Positions 35,586-45,297 are shown, counted from the stretch's first letter. The stretch is 64,000 nucleotides of DNA from Planctomycetota bacterium (GCA_016872775.1 VGZA01000013.1:1-64000), one strand, 5' to 3'. Numbers and translations: made by a program. The notes: generated by a model from the letters alone, not told the origin.

Positions 35586-37823
35586 ATGCAATGGTCGAAG
35601 ATCAAGTTGATATTCCTGCGTGAACTGCGCGATCAGCTGCGCGACCGCCGCACGTTGTTCACGATCGCGGTCTTGCCGCTGATACTCTACCCGCTGCTGG
35701 GAATGAGTTTTTTGCAGGTGGCTCAGTTCACTCGGGAGCACCGCAGCACAATTTTGTTGCAAGGCGCGGACGATCTGCCATCGACGCCGCGATTGTTGGA
35801 CGGGGAAAATTTTGCCGCCGAGGTATGTCCGGGTTCCGAAGCGCAGTTGCTGCGCATCGTGCCGCGACCGTCGCCGCAGCCGGCGCCGGCTGCGGAAGAG
35901 TTGCGGCAGGAAGCGCAAAAAGCGATCCGCTCCGGCCAATGTGACGCCGTCGTCTACTTTCCGCACGATTTCGGGGAGAGGCTGGCCGCCGCACGCGCGG
36001 CGATGGACGCCGACGCAACTTCCGGCGATGCCGAAACCGTTTCACCGCCGCCGATTCCCGAGCCGCGCGTTTTTGCCAGCACGGCCAACGACAAATCCCG
36101 GATTGCGGCCGATCGTGTGGAGCGCATCTTGCGCCGATGGCGGGAATTGATGGTGCAGCAAAACCTGCGGCACCGCAACATCCCGCTGGCGGCTACCGAA
36201 CCGTTTCATCTAGTCGACACCGACGTGGCCGAGGAAGTAAGCCGACGCGCCGTAGTCTGGTCGAAAATTCTGCCTTTTGTGGTGCTGATCTGGGCGCTGA
36301 CCGGCGCGTTCTACCCGGCGATCGATCTGTGTGCCGGCGAAAAAGAGCGCGGTACGCTCGAGACGCTGCTCAGCAGCCCGGCTCTACGGGGCGAAATCGT
36401 CTGGGGTAAACTGCTGACTGTGATGACGTTCAGCACGGCGACGGCGCTGCTGAATCTGGCGAGCATCGGCCTGACAGGAACGTTCATCATCAGTCGCCTG
36501 ACGTCCCTGGGCGGAGCGATCCGCATCGGCCTGCCCCCACTCGGTGCGATGCTCTGGTTGGCGGTGGCACTGATACCGATCTCCGCCCTGTTCAGCGCGC
36601 TTTCGCTGGCGATCGCTGCCTTCGCGCGTAGTTCCAAAGAGGGCCAGTACTACCTCATGCCTCTGCTGATGATCACGCTGCCACTGATGATGATACCGCT
36701 GCTGCCGTCGGTGGAACTGGATTGGGGTTCGAGTCTTATTCCGGTGTCGGGAATGATGCTGCTGCTGCGCGCCGTGATCGAAGGGCAATTTCGCGACGCG
36801 ATCACGCACCTGCCGTCGGTGATCCTCGTGACGATGGCATGCTGCTGGCTGTCGATACGCTGGGCGATCGACCAGTTCAACAACGAAGGTGTGATCTTCC
36901 GGGAAGGCGAACGATGGTCGCTGGGCGCCTGGTTGCGGCATCTCTGGCGGTTTCGCGAACGAACACCCACGTTCGGAATGGCGATCCTCTGCGGTGTTTC
37001 GTTGCTGCTGGTGCGATTCTTCGCCAGTTTTCTGATCGGGACCCCGCAATCCTGGTCGGCCTTCGCCGTGGTGCTGCTTGCCACCCAACTGGCGCTGATC
37101 GCGCTTCCGCCGCTGTTAATGACCGGCATGCTTACGACCAGCTGGCGGCAGACGATGCTGCTGCGCTGGCCGGGTTTTCCCAGCCTCTTTTCCGCGGTGT
37201 TTCTGGCGCTGGCATTTCATCCAGCCGCCCTGGTATTGCACGAGCTGATCCAGTGGCTCTATCCGCTCAGCCCCGACGTTCGCGCTGCCGCGGGGACGAT
37301 CAACGCGCTGGCCGCGGAGGCTCATTGGCTGCCGCGATTGCTTGTCCTGGCGCTGACCCCCGCGATCTGTGAAGAGCTGGCGTTCCGCGGTTTCATTCTG
37401 TCGGGGCTGAGGCATATGGGCCACAAATGGGGCGCGATCGTGGTTTCGAGCCTGTTTTTCGGCGCCGTGCACGGCATGCTGCAGCAGTCACTCTCCGCTT
37501 GCGCCGTCGGTATCGTCATTGGCTATATCGCCGTGCAGACCGGCAGTCTATTGCCGTGCATCCTGTTTCATGTCACCCATAATTCCCTGGTGCTCACCGT
37601 CGGGGTTCATGGACCCAGACTCGTCGATCAGTTTCCGCAGCTGCGATGGATCTACCAGGTGCAACAGGACCAGTTTCGCTATCAACCCTACGTAACGATC
37701 GCTGGTCTCGTACTTGCCGCCGGCTTTCTGGCCTGGTATCGCCTGCTGCCGTTTCGAGCGACCGAAGAAGAGCGATTGCGATCGTTGCTGGAGCATCAGG
37801 CACTTCGACCGGCAGCCAAATAG
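35586..37823 (+). CDS. ABC-2 permease fused to CPBP intramembrane protease
   Basis: This 745-residue fusion starts with an ABC-2 type permease (about 1-430): TM1 near 20-40, a large extracytoplasmic loop (about 40-225), then five membrane helices including GAFYPAIDLCAGEKERGTLE. The second part (about 460-735) is a CPBP (Rce1-like) domain with all three motifs: EELAFRG near 596, FFGAVHG near 620 and HVTHNS near 660. CPBP proteins are intramembrane metal-independent proteases or bacteriocin-immunity-type proteins. The fusion with NatB-like permeases recurs in planctomycetes. It pairs with the upstream ATPase in one operon. Confidence 0.93.
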   Translation: MQWSKIKLIFLRELRDQLRDRRTLFTIAVLPLILYPLLGMSFLQVAQFTREHRSTILLQGADDLPSTPRLLDGENFAAEVCPGSEAQLLRIVPRPSPQPAPAAEELRQEAQKAIRSGQCDAVVYFPHDFGERLAAARAAMDADATSGDAETVSPPPIPEPRVFASTANDKSRIAADRVERILRRWRELMVQQNLRHRNIPLAATEPFHLVDTDVAEEVSRRAVVWSKILPFVVLIWALTGAFYPAIDLCAGEKERGTLETLLSSPALRGEIVWGKLLTVMTFSTATALLNLASIGLTGTFIISRLTSLGGAIRIGLPPLGAMLWLAVALIPISALFSALSLAIAAFARSSKEGQYYLMPLLMITLPLMMIPLLPSVELDWGSSLIPVSGMMLLLRAVIEGQFRDAITHLPSVILVTMACCWLSIRWAIDQFNNEGVIFREGERWSLGAWLRHLWRFRERTPTFGMAILCGVSLLLVRFFASFLIGTPQSWSAFAVVLLATQLALIALPPLLMTGMLTTSWRQTMLLRWPGFPSLFSAVFLALAFHPAALVLHELIQWLYPLSPDVRAAAGTINALAAEAHWLPRLLVLALTPAICEELAFRGFILSGLRHMGHKWGAIVVSSLFFGAVHGMLQQSLSACAVGIVIGYIAVQTGSLLPCILFHVTHNSLVLTVGVHGPRLVDQFPQLRWIYQVQQDQFRYQPYVTIAGLVLAAGFLAWYRLLPFRATEEERLRSLLEHQALRPAAK

Positions 37824-37865
37824 CGGGACCATTTTCAGATTCCAGAGACGCCGGGAGGCAATCGC

Positions 37866-39131
37866 ATGTTGCCGCGAAAGTTGCCTCGACAGCTGCCGGC
37901 CGGAAGGACGACGGTTCGAGCCGCGATCGCATTTCCCGTGATCGGGCCGCCGATCGCACCCGCGTTCGTGACGGTCGAGTCGGGACGCGTACTCGAGATC
38001 TCCACGGCGCAATCCACGGTAAATTACGCCGACCTGGGCGATGTCGCTCTGCTGCCGGCGTTGGTGAACGCGCATACGCATCTGGAATTCAGCGACCTGC
38101 CGGCGCCGATTGCGGCAGGGCGTGGCGGATTTGCCAGCTGGATTCGCGCGGTCGTCGCCGAGCGACAGACGCGCTGGTCGACGGTAGGCGCGGCGGAACG
38201 CGACGCGGAACTGGCGAAGGTTCGCAGGCAAGGGCTCGAGGAGTCGATCGAGGTTGGAGTCGCGTTCGTCGGTGAGATCGCAACAACTCTGGATCCAGTG
38301 CCGGCGACGGCAGGGACCGGTGGCTTGAATTTCCTGGAACTGTTGGGGCTGGATCCACAGCGGCAGCCGTCGCTCGTCGAACGAGCCCGGCAACATCTCG
38401 CCCAGGGGAAAGTCGATTCGTGGCATCCCGGGCTGAGTCCGCACGCTCCCTACACGATCGATCCAGAACTGCTGAGTCGGCTCTGCGCGCTGGCGACGCA
38501 GTTCGACGCACCGGTGGCAATGCACGTCGCCGAATCGAGGGAGGAACTGGAACTGTTGCGATCGCACAGCGGAAGCCTGGTTGACACCATGCGATCGCTG
38601 GACGCATGGTTTCCTGGACGTCTGCCGCGAGGCATCGAACCGGGGGATTACTTGAGGATTCTCTCCAACGCACCGAGGGCTCTGGTGATTCACGGCAGTT
38701 TTCTCGGGCCGGACGACTGGACGTTTCTCGCCGCTCAACCGCAGATGCATGTCGTCTTTTGCCCGCGTACGCATGCCGGATTTCATCCGGGCCGATATCC
38801 CTTGCTTGAACTTCTGCAGGCGGGAGTGCGCGTGGCGGTCGGCACCGATTCACGGGCCTCAACCCCGAATCTGTCCATGCTGGACGAACTCCGATCGATT
38901 GCCCGCTCCCACGGCGACGTTTCGCCGCGGGAGATTCTGGAACTTGGAACGATTCGCGCGGCGGCCGCGCTGGGAGCTTCAGATCGTTACGGCGGAATCG
39001 GGCCGGGGCGAGTTGCCTCGTTTGCGGCGGTGCAGTTGCCGGACGAATCCTGGACCGACGGCGACGCATTGCTCGAAGAACTGTTCCACTCGACGCGTCC
39101 GGCTTCGCTGATTTTTCAACTCCAGGAATGA
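37866..39131 (+). CDS. Amidohydrolase (cytosine/aminofutalosine deaminase-like)
   Basis: This 421-residue protein of the ATZ/TRZ-type amidohydrolase superfamily has metal ligands in NAHTHLEFSD near residue 72, SPHAPYTI near 193, MHVAESREELE near 219 and GTDSRASTPNLSM near 324 (Asp). Proteins of this type deaminate purine-like or aminofutalosine substrates; NAHTHLE is also seen in futalosine-pathway deaminases for menaquinone synthesis. No other mqn gene is near, so the substrate is open. It follows the NatAB-like operon by 42 bp. The 3' end overlaps the convergent metallopeptidase gene by 16 bp. Confidence 0.87.
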   Translation: MLPRKLPRQLPAGRTTVRAAIAFPVIGPPIAPAFVTVESGRVLEISTAQSTVNYADLGDVALLPALVNAHTHLEFSDLPAPIAAGRGGFASWIRAVVAERQTRWSTVGAAERDAELAKVRRQGLEESIEVGVAFVGEIATTLDPVPATAGTGGLNFLELLGLDPQRQPSLVERARQHLAQGKVDSWHPGLSPHAPYTIDPELLSRLCALATQFDAPVAMHVAESREELELLRSHSGSLVDTMRSLDAWFPGRLPRGIEPGDYLRILSNAPRALVIHGSFLGPDDWTFLAAQPQMHVVFCPRTHAGFHPGRYPLLELLQAGVRVAVGTDSRASTPNLSMLDELRSIARSHGDVSPREILELGTIRAAAALGASDRYGGIGPGRVASFAAVQLPDESWTDGDALLEELFHSTRPASLIFQLQE

Positions 39132-39916
39132 AAGTGATCGGCGAATGCCCGCGGAAGACGGTCGATGCGCCGTTCCAGGCGGGCACTCAGATCTCCCGGG
39201 GGCGAACTGTTGGCGATGTCTGCCAGATAGCGGCGCAGTTCGGTGCGCCCGGCTTGCGGACCGTGCAGCATGAAATGGACCCAGGCCCAGGAATCACGGT
39301 ACTCCGCTTTGCCCATCTCGGCCAGCTCGTTCAGTTGCTCAAGCGATTTCAACGAGCGGACCTGGCCCAGGCGCGTCCGCCAGATGATGGTGTTTTGGTA
39401 GGGATGATTTCGGGAGCGGTTGGCCTGGCCCGGTTCGTAATACTCGGCCAACCCTTCGTCCAGCCAGAGGGGCACGAGCGGCAGTGCGCCGTGCAGTAAA
39501 GCGTGCGTGCATTCGTGCCGCAGATCGATCGGCAGTTCCTCACTATGCTGGGCAAACACCATCCCCGGCCCACGACGTTTGATGTACATGGCGCGCCGCG
39601 AAATGACATTCGGGAAAAAGTGCCTCATGTACGATTGATAGGTCGACTTTTGTCGGAAAAGGAACACGTGAATCGATTCACGCGTCGCTTCGATTTGCAG
39701 GTCGTTGATGAGATCGTCCTGCAGCTGCGCCAGTTCGTCGACCAGGGGGCGAAGTTCTTCGAGCGAATAATCGGCGTGAAACAGCCAAGGGCCGGCGGCC
39801 CGTTCGTCCGGCCAGCGATTCTCCACCGCGGCCGGGAGTCCCGCGCACAGAGCGCCGACGGTCGCTCCAGCCAGTCTCGCAACGAATTCCCGGCGTCCGG
39901 TGAGCGGCAGTTGCAT
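39116..39916 (-). CDS. Tat-exported HExxH metallopeptidase-like protein
   Basis: The product has 266 residues from ATG 39916, giving a twin-arginine signal (TGRREFVARLAGATVGALC). The longer open frame to 40099 runs into the upstream gene and is rejected. A gluzincin-like motif HECTHALLHG near 148 is followed by LWLDEGLAEYYE, supplying the third zinc ligand Glu. This matches planctomycete DUF1570-type peptidases. The protein acts in the periplasm; its substrate is unknown. It lies 19 bp downstream of the CpsB-like gene. Confidence 0.82.
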   Translation of the reverse strand: MQLPLTGRREFVARLAGATVGALCAGLPAAVENRWPDERAAGPWLFHADYSLEELRPLVDELAQLQDDLINDLQIEATRESIHVFLFRQKSTYQSYMRHFFPNVISRRAMYIKRRGPGMVFAQHSEELPIDLRHECTHALLHGALPLVPLWLDEGLAEYYEPGQANRSRNHPYQNTIIWRTRLGQVRSLKSLEQLNELAEMGKAEYRDSWAWVHFMLHGPQAGRTELRRYLADIANSSPPGDLSARLERRIDRLPRAFADHFHSWS

Positions 39917-39935
39917 GGTAGACGACGACTCCGGA

Positions 39936-40784
39936 TTATGCTGCTTTTCGCCAGCCAAACCAGACGCCAAGCCCCCGCGATTTGACGACCGGAGACGGGC
40001 ATGCAACTTGCCGGCCATCGCATACGGCGCGCGGGTTCTCCCCGCAGAGAAGTCGAGCCAGGTCGACGCCATGTCGTTCGGAAACGTAGTCGAAGGCACG
40101 TTGCATCAGCGGTCGCCTAACGTGGGGACCGTGCGCATCGGTCGCGATGAAATGCACCAGACGCTGTCCTAACATCCAATCGGCCATCTGCTGGCAGACA
40201 TTACCAAAACTCCCGCTGAAGCTGCCGGCCGTAACCTGCATCAGGCAACCTCGTTCCACCAGGCCGCTCAGACGATGACGCTGGCGCAACAGCCCCTGGT
40301 TCCGTTCCGGGTGAGAGAGAATCGCGACGATTCCATGCCCGAGTAATCGGTCGACGAGCTTTTCCAGCGGGAAGTAAAGATCATGCGGCAATTCCAGCAA
40401 TACATGCCGGCGTTGGTCGGCGAGCGTGAGTACTTCTCCCTGGAGCAGTCGTGGGACAAGCTCCGGTTCGATCCGAACATCCGCGCCCGGCAGTACCTGT
40501 AACTCGATTCCCTCCGATTGCAGTTGGAGCTGCAGTTTGGCGGTTTTCATTCGCAGCATGTCGCCCGTGTTATGGGCATACGCTCCGAGCTGATGCGGCG
40601 TGGCAATCACGGCGCGGATGCCGTCGGCGTGGGCGATTCGAGCCATTTCGAGCGCCTCGTCCCACGACCTGGCACCGTCGTCGACGCCTGGTAGAAGATG
40701 GCAGTGGATGTCGGCGAAAAAATCGCTGGTTTCCACGGTGAATTCCTCGCAGCAATCGCCTCGAAAACTGTCGCCCACCAGCAC
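39936..40784 (-). CDS. CpsB/CapC-like tyrosine-protein phosphatase (PHP domain)
   Basis: This 282-residue protein starts with GTG. The PHP metal-site motifs are in order: DIHCHLLPGVDDGA near 25, ATPHQ near 62, LLELPHDLYFP near 130, ILSHPERN near 155 and IATDAHG near 213. This is the pattern of CpsB/YwqE manganese-dependent phosphotyrosine phosphatases that control capsule and exopolysaccharide assembly by dephosphorylating BY-kinases. No kinase or polysaccharide gene is in the window. The C-terminal 30 residues (after ENPRAVCDG) are variable. It is first in a two-gene unit with the Tat peptidase. Confidence 0.9.
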   Translation of the reverse strand: MLVGDSFRGDCCEEFTVETSDFFADIHCHLLPGVDDGARSWDEALEMARIAHADGIRAVIATPHQLGAYAHNTGDMLRMKTAKLQLQLQSEGIELQVLPGADVRIEPELVPRLLQGEVLTLADQRRHVLLELPHDLYFPLEKLVDRLLGHGIVAILSHPERNQGLLRQRHRLSGLVERGCLMQVTAGSFSGSFGNVCQQMADWMLGQRLVHFIATDAHGPHVRRPLMQRAFDYVSERHGVDLARLLCGENPRAVCDGRQVACPSPVVKSRGLGVWFGWRKAA

Positions 40785-41022
40785 CCCCTGTTCGCGCGGT
40801 GGAGTATAGGTGGGAGTCGGAGCCGGTCAAGAGACATTGAACGGGCTGGGTAAATGAGGCGAATTGGTCCGTAAAATGGTTCCAACCGGCCAGAGCGGGG
40901 GCGCGGGAGCGGTAGGAGTTTCGACGCGGGGACTGGACCACCCGTTTTCAGACAGGTATTTTGGGACTCCAGAATACGGTTTCCACGGGTTGCAAGTCGG
41001 ACGGACTGAGGAATAAATCAAG

Positions 41023-42030
41023 GTGAAGTACGGCGCCATTGGTCCCATTGCGATTCATCTCCCGGAGCGGGTGGAAACGAATGAGGACTTGAAAGCAGAA
41101 TTTCCGAACTGGGACCTGGACCTGATTTTCGCCAAGACCGGTATCTACGCACGGCATATCGCTGCCCCGGGCGAATGCGCTTCCGATCTGGCGGTCGCCG
41201 CATCCAAGAAACTGTTTGAAGTATACGACATCGATCCGCAGAGCATCGATTTCCTGTTGCTCTGCACACAAACCCCCGATTATCCGTTGCCTACGACTGC
41301 CTGCCTGCTGCAGGACAGGCTGAAATTGCGCACATCGGCCGGCGCGATTGATTTCAATCTGGGCTGCTCCGGCTTTGTCTATGGACTATCGATCGCCGAC
41401 GGTCTGATCCGAACGGGTGCGGTCCAACGGGTCTTATTGATTACGGCGGAGACCTATTCCAAATATATCCATCCCAGCGACCGGAGCTTGCGGACGATTT
41501 TTGGAGATGGAGCCGCGGCCACTTTGGTTCAGGCGGCCGATACACCGTCGCTGGGCGCCTTTCAGTTCGGAACCGACGGCACCGGCGCGGACACCCTGCT
41601 TGTCACGAAGGGCGGCGCTCGACCGGCCGAAACCGCACACCAGCCTCGCCACCGACAACGCTGGTGCAGCGACCTGTACATGGACGGCCCCAGCCTGATC
41701 AAATTCACCGTGGAGGCGGTCCCGGAACTTGTCAACAGCGTCCTGCGCTCCGCCGGAGTCACGGCCCAGGATGTCGACCTGTACCTGTTGCATCAGGCGA
41801 CGCTCAAGATGCTGCAGCAACTTCAGGAAAGGCTGGGACTACTGGACGAACGGATGCCGATGGCGTTACGGGATGTCGGCAATACCGTTTCCTCGACTAT
41901 TCCCATCCTGATCGAACAACTGAGGCGCGATCGGCGTATTTCGCTCGGAACTCGCAGCATGTTGATTGGGTTTGGCGTTGGCTGGTCCTGGGCCGGCTGC
42001 ATGTGGCGCGAAGAGTGGCGGACACGTTGA
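41023..42030 (+). CDS. 3-oxoacyl-ACP synthase III family protein
   Basis: This 335-residue thiolase-fold enzyme has the full KAS III triad: Cys115 in NLGCSGFVYG, His in YLLHQATLKML near 249 and Asn in DVGNTVSSTIP near 288. It starts with GTG after a GAGG. FabH normally condenses acetyl-CoA with malonyl-ACP, but the replacement of the usual mid-region by PRHRQRWCSDLYMDGPSL and the absence of nearby fab genes suggest a FabH paralogue for special acyl chains. The gene is followed by YqgE after 3 bp. Confidence 0.87.
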   Translation: MKYGAIGPIAIHLPERVETNEDLKAEFPNWDLDLIFAKTGIYARHIAAPGECASDLAVAASKKLFEVYDIDPQSIDFLLLCTQTPDYPLPTTACLLQDRLKLRTSAGAIDFNLGCSGFVYGLSIADGLIRTGAVQRVLLITAETYSKYIHPSDRSLRTIFGDGAAATLVQAADTPSLGAFQFGTDGTGADTLLVTKGGARPAETAHQPRHRQRWCSDLYMDGPSLIKFTVEAVPELVNSVLRSAGVTAQDVDLYLLHQATLKMLQQLQERLGLLDERMPMALRDVGNTVSSTIPILIEQLRRDRRISLGTRSMLIGFGVGWSWAGCMWREEWRTR

Positions 42031-42033
42031 AAA

Positions 42034-42582
42034 ATGAAGTCACTCAAGGGACAATTCGTGGTCGCGTCCCCGCACTTGACCGGAGGGAATTTCTTTCGCA
42101 CGGCCGTGCTGGTGCTCAACCATGACCATGACGGAGCGCTGGGCGTGGTCTTAAATCGACCGATCGCCAATCCGATGCAGGAAATCTGGGAAGACCTAGG
42201 CGTCGAAGCGGTCGCCGGACAAGCCATTTTTCTGGGAGGTCCGGTCCCTGGCCCGATCCTGGCACTGCATCCCTGCTCCGACGTCGATTCCGGAGAGATC
42301 CTGGATGGTGTCTTCCTGGCTTCGCAAAAAGAACAAATTCAAGAAGTACTTTCCCGCAGCGCGGTGACCGTTCGTGTCATCGTTGGTTATTCCGGTTGGG
42401 GCGCCGGTCAGCTCGAACGGGAATTCACCCGCGGCAGTTGGCTGGCGACGTCCGCTGTAGCGGACGACGTATTCCGCGACCGAGACGATCTCTGGGAATA
42501 CCTCGTGCAGTCCGTCGGGCAGCGGATTTTGGCGCCCCATCTCGGGCACCGTCCCCGCCCCGACGATCCACGATGGAATTGA
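42034..42582 (+). CDS. YqgE/AlgH family protein
   Basis: This 182-residue protein matches the family end to end: LKGQFVVASPHLTGGNFFRTAVLVL, GALGVVLNRP, FLGGPV, RVIVGYSGWGAGQLEREF and the C-terminal SWLATSA. It is cytoplasmic; family members are proposed transcriptional or regulatory proteins (AlgH of Pseudomonas), with no established activity. It begins 3 bp after the KAS III stop, so the two are co-transcribed. Confidence 0.94.
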   Translation: MKSLKGQFVVASPHLTGGNFFRTAVLVLNHDHDGALGVVLNRPIANPMQEIWEDLGVEAVAGQAIFLGGPVPGPILALHPCSDVDSGEILDGVFLASQKEQIQEVLSRSAVTVRVIVGYSGWGAGQLEREFTRGSWLATSAVADDVFRDRDDLWEYLVQSVGQRILAPHLGHRPRPDDPRWN

Positions 42583-42618
42583 AGCGGGTTAACGACTCGA
42601 TCAGGAACGCGGCCCGGC

Positions 42619-43275
42619 ATGAGAACGATCGCAATCGGTGACGTGCATGGATGCTCTCTGGCACTGGAGACGCTCGTCGAACAGATCGGCCCGCAGCCGG
42701 ACGACAGGCTGATCTTTCTCGGCGATTATGTCGACCGAGGCCCCGATTCTCGGGGCGTCGTGGAATACCTGTTGGCGCTCGCATTTCGCTGCCAGGTCAT
42801 TCCTTTGCTCGGCAATCACGAATCGATGCTGCTCAGCGCGAGGGAACTTGGGATTCCCAATCCGTTCTGGTTGCAGTGTGGCGGGCGGGAGACACTCACA
42901 AGTTACGGTGGATCACTGGCCGATATTCCGGAAGAGCATTGGGAATTCTTCCGAGGTTGTCGCCGTCATTACGAAACGGAGCACCACCTGTTTTTTCACG
43001 CCAATTACGATCCAGCATTGGATCCCGACCAGCAGCCCGAGCTGCTGCTGCTCTGGCAGCACATTACCGGCCAGATTCCCGGTCCGCACCAGTCGGGCAA
43101 GACGGTCGTGGTTGGCCATACACCACAGCGGTCGGGGCAGATTCTCGACCTCGGCTACCTTCTCTGCATCGACACCGCCTGTTTTGCGGGCGGCTGGTTG
43201 TCAGCGATCGATCTCGGCTCGAAGAAAGTCTGGCAGTCGAACCTGATGGGCGAAGTGCGCGACGGGCAACTGTAA
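42619..43275 (+). CDS. Calcineurin-like metallophosphatase (PPP type)
   Basis: This 218-residue phosphatase has the PPP signatures GDVHG at 7, GDYVDRG at 36 and GNHES at 70, plus a later VVGHTPQRSG supplying a His ligand. It resembles bacterial serine/threonine protein phosphatases and symmetrical Ap4A hydrolases (PrpA/ApaH-like). The substrate cannot be separated by sequence alone. It follows yqgE by 36 bp in the same direction. Confidence 0.92.
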   Translation: MRTIAIGDVHGCSLALETLVEQIGPQPDDRLIFLGDYVDRGPDSRGVVEYLLALAFRCQVIPLLGNHESMLLSARELGIPNPFWLQCGGRETLTSYGGSLADIPEEHWEFFRGCRRHYETEHHLFFHANYDPALDPDQQPELLLLWQHITGQIPGPHQSGKTVVVGHTPQRSGQILDLGYLLCIDTACFAGGWLSAIDLGSKKVWQSNLMGEVRDGQL

Positions 43276-43371
43276 CTTGCCTGCTTTTCGGAATCGCATC
43301 CGCGAGCGAGATACTGCCCGCCCCATGGCGCAGGGGCGATCGATTGTCGAGTCTCCGCGCAGGACCTAAAT

Positions 43372-44826
43372 CTAGAACTGCCCCATACCCTTGGAATTCA
43401 GCAGCTGACGGATTTGCGAGAGATTTGCTTTCTGTTGCGCATCGAGCAACGCCACATTGATCGCCTCGAGATACTCCCGTGCCTCGCCGGGCTGGTCGAG
43501 ATGCTGAATCAAGATCTGTGCCAACGCCAGCCGAATCGTGGTCTCGCGCTCGGAGTACCGCAACAAATAGTCGCGCATCGCATCGACCGCTGACCGCCAC
43601 TTCTTCTGGGATCGCAGGAGGGACAGCAGCTCCACATGGTCCGCCTCCGGCAGAACCCAATTGGGGAACTGCTCGATACCGCGTCGCCAGTACTCACGAG
43701 CCTGCTCGCTGTTGCCCGCTTTGACAAACTCGCGGAACTTCCTGGTTAATACCTCGCCCATCGGCGAGTTCGCGGCGGGCAGGCCCGTCGGTATCAGAGC
43801 GCGCATTTCCGCCGCAGCGGCATCCGTGCCTCCCGCGAAAACCACAGGGGCGATCGGACCGTGTTGCGATCGCTCCATCTGTTTGATCCGTTCCAACTCG
43901 CGTTGAACATCCTCCCGGTCATCTTGGATCGTTTTGAGGTGGGTTCCCTTCCAAACGGAGATCGCGTCCCAGCCTTCGCAGTCAACGAGATTTCGAAATA
44001 ACATCCCGAACCCAATGGCTGCACCGACCACGGCTCCGGTGAGATGCAGGGTCTCGCTCGTCAGCACGGCACCAAACTCGTTCTCGTGGGCGGAAATGAC
44101 GCGAAGTCCACTCTTGAACGCCTCCCAGGCAATGCCCACGCCCGCCATCGTTGCGACCGACGCCTCGAACGTGATCACGCGAAACGCGAGCAGCAGTACG
44201 CAATGCAGCTCATTGGCGGGGGCCCAGATCAGCGCCATCGCGATCAGTCCGAAAATCGGCAACGAGGCCCCGATCGCAATCCCGCCGTCGGCGCCCAGCA
44301 GCACAAGCTGCGTCAGGCCATACCCGATGACTCCGATCGCATTGTAGGCCAGGAAAAATTTCCACCAGCCGATTTTTCCCTCGACAATCAAGCCAAAGGT
44401 CCAAAGAAAGAGCATGTTCCCGAACAGATGCATGAACCCGATATGCATGTAGCTGGCGGTCAACCACTGCTGCGGATTGAATCGGCCCAGTTCGAGCGCC
44501 AGCCAGCGGACGCTGCCGTCCGTCGTTCGCGATTCCGACTTCTCTTTTCGAAGATTCTCTTCATACTTCCGGGCCACCTCTGCGCGCCGACGATCACCGT
44601 CAGCCCACGGTTCGTCGCCGAACGGATCGGCCGTATTGTCCGCGTCGGCGTGCTCCTCCGCCCAATCGTCGCCGGAGTCGTCACCAGCCAGCACCGTCGA
44701 CGGCCGTTCGTAAGGCGCGTCCGCCAGAAACACGGGTACGTAGAGCAGGACGTTGATCACGATGGTGCCGACCGTCACAATCGGATAGTGATAGATCGGC
44801 GCGTCGGTGCCGTATGGTATCAACAT
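43372..44826 (-). CDS. Rhomboid-family intramembrane serine protease with C-terminal TPR-like region
   Basis: The product has 484 residues. TM1 is near 15-35. A 75-residue acidic, probably loop, insertion follows (GDDSGDDWAEEHADADN). The rhomboid core holds YMHIGFMHLFGNM near 127, the catalytic Ser in AIGASLPIFG near 185 (GxS, with Leu where Gly is usual) and the catalytic His in HLTGAVVGAAIGF near 260. The tail (about 290-484) is helical with repeated YWRRGIEQFP- and YLLRYSERETT-type units, suggesting TPRs. Both Ser and His are kept, so activity is possible. It stands alone on the minus strand, convergent with the phosphatase gene. Confidence 0.87.
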   Translation of the reverse strand: MLIPYGTDAPIYHYPIVTVGTIVINVLLYVPVFLADAPYERPSTVLAGDDSGDDWAEEHADADNTADPFGDEPWADGDRRRAEVARKYEENLRKEKSESRTTDGSVRWLALELGRFNPQQWLTASYMHIGFMHLFGNMLFLWTFGLIVEGKIGWWKFFLAYNAIGVIGYGLTQLVLLGADGGIAIGASLPIFGLIAMALIWAPANELHCVLLLAFRVITFEASVATMAGVGIAWEAFKSGLRVISAHENEFGAVLTSETLHLTGAVVGAAIGFGMLFRNLVDCEGWDAISVWKGTHLKTIQDDREDVQRELERIKQMERSQHGPIAPVVFAGGTDAAAAEMRALIPTGLPAANSPMGEVLTRKFREFVKAGNSEQAREYWRRGIEQFPNWVLPEADHVELLSLLRSQKKWRSAVDAMRDYLLRYSERETTIRLALAQILIQHLDQPGEAREYLEAINVALLDAQQKANLSQIRQLLNSKGMGQF

Positions 44827-45297
44827 CGATTCCCCCTTGACGCCGACAATTCGCTATTTCAGCGGCCTTCCCCGTCTAAAGTTTACCCATTCTGCCGCGT
44901 GACGGTAAGATTTTTGCGGAGCGATTCGAGCTCCGCTCGGCTCTACAAAAAGGGGCCGCCCCTTGCCACGGCGAGTTACTTCGCTCAACTTGGCATGGGG
45001 AGGCTGGGAATCTAACTGATTTAGACGACGACAGTCACGTCCCTTCCTGGGGGTAGCTATGATTCGGAGTGGTTCGTCCGGCGCAGCGAAAACAGAAGGG
45101 CAGGGGAATGGCTGACAACAAGCGACACCTTTGGCTTACGGCGATGCCGGTTCACGCCCCGCCCGATCGATGTGAATCGTATGAGGGCGGCTGGGCGGCA
45201 AATGGAGCGCAGCGATAGGTCACGGTTGCAGAATCTGGGATTTATCGCCACGATAATAGCGGTTCCTGCGCAACCCCTCGTTCCCAGAGAGATCATC
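44827..45297. other. Intergenic region, no feature seen
   Basis: This 471-bp gap lies between the divergent rhomboid and cyclase-family genes. I found no supported gene, repeat or clear promoter. The open frame continuing upstream of the cyclase start lacks a signal or conserved content. Confidence 0.55.

Noticed and set aside
37548-39186. Antisense frames across the amidohydrolase gene
   Set aside because: The plus strand carries the full set of metal-binding motifs; the antisense frames have none.
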